Part shown: piece after piece, positions 7,823-15,750 of the stretch
Numbering within the stretch: position 1 is the first letter of the stretch
Layout: every line of letters begins with the position of its first letter
Source: CAWFZT01 sp963820415
GTDB taxonomy: Bacteria; Chloroflexota; Anaerolineae; Anaerolineales; Anaerolineaceae
DNA: 64,000 nt
NCBI GenBank assembly: GCA_963820415.1
Contig: CAWFZT010000004.1
Location: forward strand, 372,001-436,000
Direction of reading: 5' to 3'
The notes under the pieces: generated by a model
Told to the model about the DNA's origin: nothing
The model's database searches: none
Seen by the model: the letters and a program-made list of their open reading frames with translations, nothing else
Made by a program: the position numbers and the translations under genes

Positions 7823-9832
7823 TTACTTCAAGTACCTATCAAACCAGCGCAAAATATGGTTTAACCGGGCAATCCGCCGGTCGGTTCGACCGGTGCGCGA
7901 AAGTCCATGATATTCATCCGGGAAACGGACCATCTCGCTTTCCACGCCCAGGCTTTTTAGGGCTACAAACACCTGTTCACCCTGTTCGATGGGGCATCGT
8001 AGATCCATCTCATTGTGGATTACCAGGGTCGGCGTACGGGCGTTTCCAATATACTTGATTGGCGACATGGCCCAATATTTTTCGAAGTCGAAGAATGGCT
8101 GGCGCGCCTGCAATTCAAGCTGAAAAGTCCAGTTCATATCTGATGAGCCCCATTCGCTGATGAAATTACTCACGCAGCGGCCGACTACGGCGGCCTTGAA
8201 GCGTTGGGTATGCCCAATCATCCAAACGGTCATATAACCGCCATAGCTGCCGCCGGTAACGCCCATCCTACCAGTGTCGATGTAAGGCTGGGAGGACATG
8301 TAGTCGGTCCAGGCCATGAGATCGTCGTAATCGGCTTCGCCCCAGCTTCCCCAAATCGCCAATGAATGTGCTTCGCCGTAGCCTCGCCCGCCGCGCGGAT
8401 TGCAGAAATAAACCACATAACCCTGGGCGGCCAAGTAATAGAACTCGTGCATGAAGAATTTGCCATATTGGGCAAGCGGCCCGCCATGGATTTCGAGTAT
8501 AGATGGGTATTTCCGGGTGGGGTCGAACCCGGGTGGGATGACGATCCAACCCTGAAGATCGTTGTTGGCTGGGCCCTTGAAAAAGACTTCCTGGACCTTG
8601 CCCAGGTCAATCCTGTTCAGCAGCACTTCGTTGTGGTGGGTAAGCTGAATAGTCTTTCCCCCCTGCATTTGGCGCAGCAAAATCTGACAGGGATCATCCA
8701 TCTCTCCATAAAAGTAAGCCAGTTTTTCATGCAATCTGTCGAAGCTGAAATTAACCACAACTCCGCCTTCGCCGATGACTGTTTTCAAGTCTTGCCCGTC
8801 AATTGAGATGGATTGAAGGATGGTGCTGCCGTGATAGACTGCCTGGAAGTAAATGGCCTTTCCATCCTTAGCCCAGGCGGGTGGTAATTGTTCTGGCTGC
8901 CCAACATCGTTGATTGTCCAGGCATCCACGTGGATATCATATTTAGCAGTCAGGTTGTGTGGGGGTAGAGATCCATCGATGGGCACAACCCATAATCCCT
9001 GATTTTTGTATTCGGCCTCTTCACCCTCAAAGGCATAATAGGCGATCCATTTCCCATCTGTAGAGAAGGCTGGCAGGCTTTTCAGACCAGCCGGCACGTC
9101 AATCCTTTTCAGTTCGCCCCCGCCGGAAGGCATCATGTACAGGTCGGTCGCCCAGGGGGTAAAGTCGGGATTCCCACTGCGATTGGAGATGAATGCAATC
9201 CACTTTCCATCCGGCGACCAGGTCGGATCCATTTCATCATAGATAGGATGGTCGGTGAGCTGCCGGGTTTTTCCACTCCGTCTGTCGATCACCCAAATAT
9301 GGGCCCGTTCTTTGGGTAAATAACCATACCCGTCGAACTTGTAAAATACGCGGTCGTAATGGCGGGCGACCACACCCAGTTTTTTCTTCTGCTCGTCGCT
9401 TTCGCGTTCCAACACCTCGCGGTCTGTCTTACGGATCGTACAGAGCAGGCGTTTGCCATCCGACGACCAGGCGATGCTGTTCATTTCTCCTTGGATGTCC
9501 GCCAGCTTACGCGCTTCCCCGCCCATCAACGGGATGACATAGATCTGTGCAGGTTTTTCTTTGTCTTCCCGGTTGGACAGGAAGGCAATCTCGCTGCCAT
9601 CCGGCGACCAGCGCGGGGAAGCATCGTTTTGATCTCCATGGGTGAACTGGCGCGGTTGGCCGCCGTTCACCGGGACGACCCACAGGTTGGAATACTTTTT
9701 TTCAGTTGTACGGTCGACCCGTGATCCGCAATAGACGACGTTCTGACCATCCGGGGATAAGCGCGCCTGATTGACCAGCTCGAATCGATACAGATCTTCA
9801 GCCGTGATAAGTCGCTTTTTCAATTGTGACAC
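7823..9832 (-). CDS. S9 family peptidase (acylaminoacyl/prolyl oligopeptidase type)
   Basis: A serine peptidase of 669 residues. The first two thirds hold repeated WSPDG segments (WSPDGSEIAF, WSPDGKWIAF), a beta-propeller gate. The C-terminal alpha/beta hydrolase domain has the nucleophile in GGSYGGY (about residue 530), Asp in NEMDLRCP and His in DEYHG. Enzymes of this kind cleave short peptides or remove acylated N-terminal residues. No signal peptide is visible, so it is probably cytoplasmic. Start GTG 9832 has a strong AGGAGG nine bases upstream. The PH-domain gene ends 26 bases upstream on the same strand, so the two probably share a transcript. Confidence 0.9.
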   Translation of the reverse strand: MSQLKKRLITAEDLYRFELVNQARLSPDGQNVVYCGSRVDRTTEKKYSNLWVVPVNGGQPRQFTHGDQNDASPRWSPDGSEIAFLSNREDKEKPAQIYVIPLMGGEARKLADIQGEMNSIAWSSDGKRLLCTIRKTDREVLERESDEQKKKLGVVARHYDRVFYKFDGYGYLPKERAHIWVIDRRSGKTRQLTDHPIYDEMDPTWSPDGKWIAFISNRSGNPDFTPWATDLYMMPSGGGELKRIDVPAGLKSLPAFSTDGKWIAYYAFEGEEAEYKNQGLWVVPIDGSLPPHNLTAKYDIHVDAWTINDVGQPEQLPPAWAKDGKAIYFQAVYHGSTILQSISIDGQDLKTVIGEGGVVVNFSFDRLHEKLAYFYGEMDDPCQILLRQMQGGKTIQLTHHNEVLLNRIDLGKVQEVFFKGPANNDLQGWIVIPPGFDPTRKYPSILEIHGGPLAQYGKFFMHEFYYLAAQGYVVYFCNPRGGRGYGEAHSLAIWGSWGEADYDDLMAWTDYMSSQPYIDTGRMGVTGGSYGGYMTVWMIGHTQRFKAAVVGRCVSNFISEWGSSDMNWTFQLELQARQPFFDFEKYWAMSPIKYIGNARTPTLVIHNEMDLRCPIEQGEQVFVALKSLGVESEMVRFPDEYHGLSRTGRTDRRIARLNHILRWFDRYLK

Positions 9833-9858
9833 CTGAGATCCTCCTGAGTAAGATTGGA

Positions 9859-10491
9859 TCAGAGGCGGGATAATAATTCCGCCTTTTTCTTTTGGTATTC
9901 TTCTTCAGTAACAATGCCTTTCTCGCGCAGGGCTGCCAGTTGGGCAATCATCGTAGGAATATCCGGCTGTTTGGGTTGGGCCGGCTGCCGGTCCTCGATG
10001 CCGCTTTCCAATTTCACTTTTGCATTCAGCATGGCGGTTTTAAACTGCACCGGATTGCCAATCATGGTGAAACGGTTTACACCTAATTCGCTGGCGGTAA
10101 GAATCTCGATATCCCCGTAACCGAATATGCGACCGAAGACTGACTGGTCCATCTTGACGTCATTAACCTTCTCCAGGGATAAATCAGTCACATTTTTGTT
10201 AAAGATGCCAAAGATCTGGATCAACCGTCGGTTAGTCACCACGTACTTATGATTGGCCCATTTTAAGATATCACGCAGCATGCTGATAAAAGGAATGATC
10301 AAAATTGCTAATCCAATAAAGAACAATGGATTCGGCAATAAGAATAATCCCAGGGCAACCGCCCCTATAATGGCGATTACCAGGATAATTTCGAGAAAAA
10401 TCGCCTGGGCCAGCACCATCCAATGCTGCCGAGAAACGAGGATAATTTTCTCTTTATCGCCAAGCATATGATCCAGGTACACGTCGCTCAT
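9859..10491 (-). CDS. PH domain-containing membrane protein with SHOCT tail
   Basis: About 210 residues. The N-terminus (MSDVYLDHMLGDKEKI) leads into two adjacent hydrophobic segments (IFLEIILVIAII and LFFIGLAILIIPF). They are followed by a bacterial PH-like domain (YVVTNRRLIQIFGIFNKNV), and the end is a SHOCT helix pair (LREKGIVTEEEYQKKKAELL). Such proteins sit in the inner membrane with the PH-like fold in the cytoplasm; no enzymatic role is known. ATG 10491 has GGAG nearby (AGGAGATCAAA) and fits the family; the frame is open a further 18 codons upstream, which I consider untranslated. It precedes the S9 peptidase. Confidence 0.8.
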   Translation of the reverse strand: MSDVYLDHMLGDKEKIILVSRQHWMVLAQAIFLEIILVIAIIGAVALGLFLLPNPLFFIGLAILIIPFISMLRDILKWANHKYVVTNRRLIQIFGIFNKNVTDLSLEKVNDVKMDQSVFGRIFGYGDIEILTASELGVNRFTMIGNPVQFKTAMLNAKVKLESGIEDRQPAQPKQPDIPTMIAQLAALREKGIVTEEEYQKKKAELLSRL

Positions 10492-10554
10492 TTTGATCTC
10501 CTGATTTTTCTGCGGAAAAATTTTATCATATATCAGAATAAACACCCGGCTGGC

Positions 10555-11259
10555 TCAATGGTCCGGTAATATTTTACACTTTGTCGGTTTTTCTACCTTG
10601 ATGATTAACGCCCAATTGTCGAGTAAGGTCCTTTCAGACTGGTTGGTCAGAAAATGTGCGGGGAGTACCTTTTGCCAATTCAATGGGGATTTGTCTTGAA
10701 GATTTTCCTGGTTCAGGGATTGGCAAATATCCAAAAGTAGGGTTTCCTGTTCGTCGATTAGAGCCTGTTCTTCCACGGTATTTCTGGGTTTATCAGATTG
10801 GATTTCGGCAGGCATGCCGGTTATCCAATCTGACAGAATGATTACCGCACGACTGTCGAGCACAATGTAATTATCCCACGGAAAGCTGTATGTTTCCGCC
10901 AAATATTGTTGAAATTGAGGGGATAGGTCGTCCTGGTTGTCCAAGTTAAATAAATTGTCGATTTCTCCATTTACGTTGGGAGAACTTGGCACCGGGTAAA
11001 GGGGCTTATAAGCAATTTCCATGGAATTGTTCATGTCGATATTCAGGAAGATCCCCCACACTGATAACAGGTCAGGTGTATGTTTGGTCAGATCGTCGAC
11101 GTCGACCATGATTAAATTGATCCGAAATAAAGGCTGGTTGGGATTTGAGGGAGTTTGCTCAGTGGCCGCTTTGGGGTGGATCAAATCCCCGGTAGTACAA
11201 TAACCAAGAATCAAACAGGCGATGAATATTATCAACAAGGGGATAATATATTTGCCCAT
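10555..11259 (-). CDS. Exported protein of unknown function, possibly a degenerate LCP-type domain
   Basis: A 234-residue protein with one N-terminal hydrophobic segment (about residues 4-20) and then a soluble, presumably extracellular domain. It contains INLIMVDVDDL, PLYPVP and, later, YIVLDSRAVIILSDWITGMP. The order and spacing loosely recall LytR-CpsA-Psr proteins, which attach glycopolymers to peptidoglycan, but the conserved arginines of that family are not evident. I give this only as a hint. A Cys lies near the hydrophobic segment, but the preceding residues (LGYC) do not make a lipobox. The start has no clear ribosome site. The next gene downstream starts 64 bases after its stop. Confidence 0.5.
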   Translation of the reverse strand: MGKYIIPLLIIFIACLILGYCTTGDLIHPKAATEQTPSNPNQPLFRINLIMVDVDDLTKHTPDLLSVWGIFLNIDMNNSMEIAYKPLYPVPSSPNVNGEIDNLFNLDNQDDLSPQFQQYLAETYSFPWDNYIVLDSRAVIILSDWITGMPAEIQSDKPRNTVEEQALIDEQETLLLDICQSLNQENLQDKSPLNWQKVLPAHFLTNQSERTLLDNWALIIKVEKPTKCKILPDH

Positions 11260-11423
11260 ATAAAAATATTTTTCCAGATAGGGTTACTTCGATCTTTTCA
11301 ATGATTAATACTTTTTTTGTCGAGTACTAAATAGAATTATTTTCCCGACCCTTTATATTTTATACCTTAACCCTGATTTAGTCTCAGTATAAAGGATCTT
11401 TTTTTAATTATCCATCCTTCCTG

Positions 11424-11517
11424 GCTCACTGGGATTTACCGTGGAAGGTCCCCAGATTTTGGGGTGGCATAACACACCAAAATCTGGGAGTTCACCACGG
11501 CTATTCCCAGAGAACCT
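11424..11517 (+). repeat. Palindromic intergenic repeat, copy B
   Basis: A 94-base element of the same length and orientation as copy C. Outer arms GGCTCACTGGGATTTACC and the right end TTCCCAGAGAACC match copy C. The core (CCCCAGATTTTGGGGTGG...) has mismatches, so this copy's inner hairpin is partly decayed. Confidence 0.85.
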
Positions 11518-11529
11518 CCTTCCTGATGT

Positions 11530-11564
11530 AAAATGCCCGGGGTGATTACTACCCCGGACATTTT
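11530..11564 (-). terminator. Rho-independent terminator of the ftsZ operon
   Basis: Stem AAAATGCCCGGGGT (11530-11543) pairs with ACCCCGGACATTTT (11551-11564) with one mismatch, around a 7-base loop. A and T runs flank both sides, so it could work in both directions. It lies 40 bases beyond the stop of the last ftsZ-operon gene. Confidence 0.8.
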
Positions 11565-11603
11565 ATGTCGATATTTATGGTAGAGTGTATCTATCCAGAA
11601 AAT

Positions 11604-11822
11604 CTATCGATAAAGTGAAATTACCAGCTTGAGCAGGAAACCACTTAAGAAACCGCCGGTCGAAGTGATCAGGATTGCGATGCACATATTGACCACGTTT
11701 TTGTTGTGAGTGATTGAATAAGCTCTTGGGATCATGTAGCGCAGAAATCTTGATTCGCTCAAGGCCCGGATAATGAAATCCCAGAAGTAGAGTTGCGCTC
11801 GTTTGAAAGTGTTTAAGGCCAT
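11604..11822 (-). CDS. Small membrane protein of unknown function, last gene of ftsZ operon
   Basis: A 72-residue protein with a basic, amphipathic N-terminal half (FKRAQLYFWDFIIRALSESR) and one hydrophobic stretch near the end (MCIAILITSTGGFLSGFLLKL). I do not recognise the family. Its place as the last gene of a four-gene unit with ftsZ, before a strong terminator, makes a membrane-linked role near the division machinery conceivable, but this is inference from position only. The start ATG 11822 is preceded by GGAGGATACC, a good ribosome site, which supports its being a real gene. Confidence 0.6.
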   Translation of the reverse strand: MALNTFKRAQLYFWDFIIRALSESRFLRYMIPRAYSITHNKNVVNMCIAILITSTGGFLSGFLLKLVISLYR

Positions 11823-11846
11823 GGTATCCTCCGATAGAAATTCATT

Positions 11847-12065
11847 TCAGCGGGACGTGCTAGTTTTGAGGATTTTCCCATTCACGTCAACCACCACACG
11901 CACCGTCCGGTTGATCGTCCGGCCATCTTCGGTGGTACTTTTTCCATGGAAGATGAGCAGGTTACGTGCCTGTCCCTGTGGGCGGACTTCTGGTAGGCTG
12001 CCTTTCACTTCCGGAAAATTGTGATAAACCTCACGGCTTACCGCGGCAATGGTTTGTCGGTCCAT
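11847..12065 (-). CDS. Small protein of unknown function downstream of ftsZ
   Basis: A 72-residue soluble protein containing VYHNFPEVKGSLPEV and, after a short linker, a predicted beta-hairpin (TINRTVRVVVDVNGKILKTS). I do not recognise a family. It begins 8 bases after the ftsZ stop codon, and the ftsZ end itself supplies the ribosome site (AGAGGGAAC), so it is almost certainly co-translated with ftsZ. It has no membrane segment. It could be an FtsZ partner, or simply a conserved neighbour. Confidence 0.65.
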   Translation of the reverse strand: MDRQTIAAVSREVYHNFPEVKGSLPEVRPQGQARNLLIFHGKSTTEDGRTINRTVRVVVDVNGKILKTSTSR

Positions 12066-12073
12066 GTTCCCTC

Positions 12074-13267
12074 TTATCCACGGGCGCGCTTGCGTAAAAA
12101 GGCAGGCAGGTCCAGGTTGGCAGGTGCTCCAGCTAGCTCGATTTGCGGTGCCGGTCTAGGTTGGGCAGGGCGGATTGCGGCTGGTGGGATGGCCGGATGG
12201 AGAATTTCTGCGACTTGTTGGGCTACTGGCTTGGGTTCTGCCGGTGCCTGCTCTACCGCCGGTTTGGCATCCACCGGGGTTGCTCCGAGACCGGTGATGA
12301 CCAGGATTACCTGTACCCGGTCTTCCATCCGCTCGTCGTTGATCACTCCTGGGATAATTTCTGCCTGGTTATTGGTCTTATTCTGCAGGTAAGACAAGGC
12401 CCCAGCGACTTCCAGGAAGGTCAGGCCCGAGCCAGCAGTGAAGTTGGCGATGATTCCCGTGGCATTCTGCACCGGTATGGCGTCCAGCAAGGGATGATTA
12501 AGCGCCCGGTCAATCGCCTGGATGGCTTTGTTTTCACCCTGGCCATATCCGATTGAGAGGATTGAACCTCCGCCGTTTTGCATCATTTGGCGGATGTGTG
12601 AAAAATCTACATTGATTAAACCAGGTTGAGTGATCAGTTCGGAGATGCCCTGGATGCCCTGGCGGAGAACGTCATCGGCCAGCCGAAATGCCATTTCAAG
12701 AGGCAGATCGCGCGGCGCTATCTGCAGCAGGCGATCATTTGGCACGGTAATCAGCGTATCGGTGAAGGGACGCAGTTTTGCCAGGCCTTCACGTGCAATT
12801 TTCTGCCGCTTGCCGACCTCGAATGAAAAAGGTAGAGAGACAACGGCGATGGTCACTGCTCCCAGCGACCGTGCGACGCGTGCTACTACCGAAATCGAAC
12901 CAGTCCCGGTTCCGCCCCCCATCCCGCCGGTCAGGAATACCATATCCGCTCCGGCCAAAGCTGCGCTGATTTCACGATAGCTTTCTTCGGCTGCCGCTTC
13001 GCCTACCTGGGGATTTCCCCCTGCGCCAAGGCCGCGGGTGATTTTAGGACCCAACTGGATCTTGGTCGGCGCCAGGCAGGTTTTCAAAGCCTGCCCATCG
13101 GTATTTGCGGCGATATATTCGACGCCGTTCAGATCGAGCTCAATCATGCGGTTGATCGTGTTTGATCCGCCACCTCCCAGACCGATGACTTTGAGAACGG
13201 GAGGACGCGTGGCTATTGGAGTATGCTGGATTGGTTTCACGGGTTTGACGGGCATGGTTACGTTCAT
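12074..13267 (-). CDS. ftsZ: Cell division protein FtsZ
   Basis: Tubulin-like GTPase that polymerises into the division ring. Visible are the nucleotide loop GLGGGGSN (residues 29-36), the tubulin signature GGMGGGTGTGS (about 115-125), the T7 synergy loop NVDFSHIR with its catalytic Asp, a Pro/Ala-rich linker of about 60 residues and the C-terminal partner-binding peptide LDLPAFLRKR. The 397-residue length and the 22-residue N-terminal extension rich in Pro are slightly unusual but compatible. It is not in a dcw cluster: it sits between a TIM-barrel protein (3-base gap upstream) and two tiny proteins. No ftsA is nearby. Confidence 0.96.
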   Translation of the reverse strand: MNVTMPVKPVKPIQHTPIATRPPVLKVIGLGGGGSNTINRMIELDLNGVEYIAANTDGQALKTCLAPTKIQLGPKITRGLGAGGNPQVGEAAAEESYREISAALAGADMVFLTGGMGGGTGTGSISVVARVARSLGAVTIAVVSLPFSFEVGKRQKIAREGLAKLRPFTDTLITVPNDRLLQIAPRDLPLEMAFRLADDVLRQGIQGISELITQPGLINVDFSHIRQMMQNGGGSILSIGYGQGENKAIQAIDRALNHPLLDAIPVQNATGIIANFTAGSGLTFLEVAGALSYLQNKTNNQAEIIPGVINDERMEDRVQVILVITGLGATPVDAKPAVEQAPAEPKPVAQQVAEILHPAIPPAAIRPAQPRPAPQIELAGAPANLDLPAFLRKRARG

Positions 13268-13270
13268 AGG

Positions 13271-14626
13271 TCACCTCTCAAGCAATTGTGTTGCAATACT
13301 CGTGCCAATCCCTTCGATACGCTCGACCAGGCTGCCTGTCTGGCGCAGGTGGTTGAGGTCTTCCTCCGCAAAGATTTGTTCGTTGCCAATGACCGTCACC
13401 CTCTCTGCCATGGAGGCCTCATCAAGCGAGAACCCGACTGTTGGCAGGTATTTCTTCACGTAGGGGTGGATCAGGTTAAGGTGCCAGTCGGTCACGTTGC
13501 CATCATACGTGGGTAAAAGCAGATAATGGTGGATCGGGTGCTGGTTTTCCTTGCCTGGCGTGCTGCCAAATGGGATAGCCTGGTGCTCGGCCGGTTGGGG
13601 CCTGATCACCCATTCTTTCATCTTGTCGACTATGGACAGGTTCTTGCATTCAGGCTGGAACCAGGCCTGGTCATAGTATCCACTCAATGGGTCATCGGCT
13701 AGTAGCCAGAAATTACTTGCCAGAACTGAAGGCGGCACCGGGTCCAGCAAGCTCTTGGGATCTTCAGGGTTGCATACGTACTCACCTGACATCAGGCGCG
13801 CAATCGCCAGCATTTCTTCCGTGTAAAATGATTGGTCTACATCCTCTGGGTTGCACTTATTTGGATCTCCGGGCGCGCCTGAGTTCAACAGGATCAGAGG
13901 GCAGGCTTGCTGCAGAACAGCCTGAGATATGGCCTGGTACCAATCGAAAATACGAAATCCCTGGTGGTCTTCCCCTCCATTAGGAGTGAAATAAGGGCGT
14001 GCTTCTGGCCAGCGTTCAGGCCCCCCGGCTCCCCAATTGAGCGGGTGGTCGTAAGTCCAGGCGTAGGCTGAGAGTACCAGGTTATCCAGCAGGTGGTTCT
14101 GATGCCGCTTCTGTAATGATTCCAATGAAGAGCGCAAGAAAGCCAGATCCCAATAATTCCCGCCTGGTTCAAGGGGAGGAAAGACTGGCACCAGGCCGGT
14201 TTGTTGGGTCAGGGTGGCCAAAGGCAAGTAGCGATCAAGGAATCTCTCAATCAGGTCCTGTTGAATCCAGGCGGCTGAAGACCAGGATGAGCGTGAGTTT
14301 GGCCGGTCGAACAGGACTGTATACCTGGCTCCCCAGCGAGCATAAGCTTCCAATAACGTGCGCAGGTCTGCTACAGAGGCGGGGTTAGGTAAGGAGAGAT
14401 TAAAAGTAATCACCGGCTCAATACTGGCTTGTAGCAGGCCGCAAAGAAAGGATTCAGGAATAGCTCGCTCGATGGAAGACTGGAGCACCAGCCACGAAGC
14501 TCCAAGAGCCTTCAATTCAGGCAGCCAAATTTCCAAATCGCTCTCACGATAATGGAGGGTGTCTGGATAATAATGAAATCCGAGGCGAGTTGAACGGGTC
14601 GAAAGAGAAGCGGTTGAAGTTTCCAT
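13271..14626 (-). CDS. TIM-barrel glycosidase-like protein of unknown function
   Basis: A 451-residue protein. The N-terminal section (LGFHYYPDTLHYRESDLEIWLPELKALGASWLVLQ in part; then PVITFNLSLPNP and GARYTVLFDRPN) has the beta-alpha pattern of the GH-A/GH5-like TIM barrel. A candidate for an active site is not obvious because the usual Glu pair after strands 4 and 7 is not clear. The last part has an extra helical domain. No signal peptide is seen, so it is presumably cytoplasmic. It is the first gene of the ftsZ operon and ends 3 bases before the ftsZ start, so its expression is tied to division. Enzymatic function is unknown. Confidence 0.65.
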   Translation of the reverse strand: METSTASLSTRSTRLGFHYYPDTLHYRESDLEIWLPELKALGASWLVLQSSIERAIPESFLCGLLQASIEPVITFNLSLPNPASVADLRTLLEAYARWGARYTVLFDRPNSRSSWSSAAWIQQDLIERFLDRYLPLATLTQQTGLVPVFPPLEPGGNYWDLAFLRSSLESLQKRHQNHLLDNLVLSAYAWTYDHPLNWGAGGPERWPEARPYFTPNGGEDHQGFRIFDWYQAISQAVLQQACPLILLNSGAPGDPNKCNPEDVDQSFYTEEMLAIARLMSGEYVCNPEDPKSLLDPVPPSVLASNFWLLADDPLSGYYDQAWFQPECKNLSIVDKMKEWVIRPQPAEHQAIPFGSTPGKENQHPIHHYLLLPTYDGNVTDWHLNLIHPYVKKYLPTVGFSLDEASMAERVTVIGNEQIFAEEDLNHLRQTGSLVERIEGIGTSIATQLLER

Positions 14627-14803
14627 AGTTAGGAGTCCATTTCACGAGTGATTTCTGCACGTAACCAGAATGACTTACCATGATAGTAGCAATTTTCGTG
14701 CCAGGAAAAAGAGAGCGCAATCTGGTTAGCAACGGCTGCCAACGCTATCCATTTACATGCATGAATTATGCCAGAGCAATCACTTATTGCCTGACAAACC
14801 TGC

Positions 14804-14809
14804 TATAAT
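14804..14809 (+). promoter_or_regulatory. -10 box of the SDR gene, leaderless arrangement
   Basis: TGC followed by TATAAT (extended -10). The ATG at 14819 is only 9 bases beyond, so the transcript should start about 3 bases before the start codon. No -35 at good spacing. Confidence 0.5.
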
Positions 14810-14818
14810 TCAACTGGT

Positions 14819-15727
14819 ATGATTTTGGTTACTGGCGGTACAGGTTTTATTGGCAGGGTGTTAATCGAGCACCTGGTATCACTGGGAAAACCGGTGCGTA
14901 CTTTGCTCCGGCCTTCTCAGGCCTCTCCAAACCTGCCTCACGGCGTACCTATAGAAGTAGCTGTATGCAGCCTGAAGGATGAACGGGGCTTGAGAGCCGC
15001 TCTAAAGGGTGTGGATGTAATTTATCACCTGGCGGGGACGGAGCGCTTGGGTACCCGGGCTGATTTAACCGGGGTTGATATCGAAGGCACCCAGTTGTTA
15101 GCCCAGGTCGCCGTCCAGGCTGGTGTCCAGCGGTTTTTCTTCCTGAGCCATTTAGGGGCTGATCGCCTATCGGCATATCCGGTTTTGAAGGCGAAGGCGA
15201 TTGCGGAAGCCCAGATCATCCGCAGCGGTATCGCTTATACCATTTTCCGTTCGGCGGTTATCTACGGCCCAAATGACCAGTTCACGACTTCTATTGCGCA
15301 AATCTTGAAGGTGTCTCCGGGTTTCTTCTTGATGCCTGGGAAAGGCCATGTCCTAATCCAACCTCTGTGGGTGGAAGACCTGGTCGCCAGCCTGGTTTTC
15401 GCATTGCAAGACCAAAATATGACCAATCAAATCTTTTCCATTGGCGGCTGTGAATGCCTTGAATTCCAGTATGTGATCCGCACCGTTGAAAAGGCAATTG
15501 GCATTCGCCGCCTGCTGGTTCCAGTGACACCTTCCTTTCTTAGAACTATTGCATTGTTGTTGGAACAATCCTTTCCACAATTTCCTATCTCCATCTTCTG
15601 GGTCGATTACCTGGCGACCGACCGTACTTGCCCACTGGACACGCTGCCACGCGTGTTCGGATTAATGCCAGCGCGTTTCAATCAGCAGCTTAATTACTTG
15701 CGAAATTCGGCGCGAGTTGTGTCGTGA
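14819..15727 (+). CDS. Atypical SDR / NAD(P)-dependent epimerase-like protein (NDUFA9-like)
   Basis: A 302-residue Rossmann-fold protein. It starts with the dinucleotide motif VTGGTGFIGR, followed by DVIYHLAG and, instead of the usual YxxxK, SAYPVLKAKAIAEAQI. This form is typical of complex I NDUFA9-like and NmrA-like atypical SDRs, which often bind NAD(P) without a known reaction. The C-terminal part (VEKAIGIRRLLVPVTPSFLR) is hydrophobic and may lie against the membrane. It precedes the GH57 gene by 23 bases on the same strand. No specific substrate can be assigned. Confidence 0.75.
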   Translation: MILVTGGTGFIGRVLIEHLVSLGKPVRTLLRPSQASPNLPHGVPIEVAVCSLKDERGLRAALKGVDVIYHLAGTERLGTRADLTGVDIEGTQLLAQVAVQAGVQRFFFLSHLGADRLSAYPVLKAKAIAEAQIIRSGIAYTIFRSAVIYGPNDQFTTSIAQILKVSPGFFLMPGKGHVLIQPLWVEDLVASLVFALQDQNMTNQIFSIGGCECLEFQYVIRTVEKAIGIRRLLVPVTPSFLRTIALLLEQSFPQFPISIFWVDYLATDRTCPLDTLPRVFGLMPARFNQQLNYLRNSARVVS

Positions 15728-15750
15728 AAATCTAGAAACCAGGAAGGCTT

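Larger units (their letters stand above)
11260..11603. other. Gene-free stretch with repeat B and a terminator
   Basis: This 344-base gap separates the secreted unknown gene from the end of the ftsZ operon (both minus strand). It is AT-rich at 11270-11410, probably the promoter area of the 11259 gene, although I see no convincing -35/-10 pair. It then holds repeat copy B (11424-11517) and the terminator hairpin (11530-11564). No coding frame is recognisable. Confidence 0.6.
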
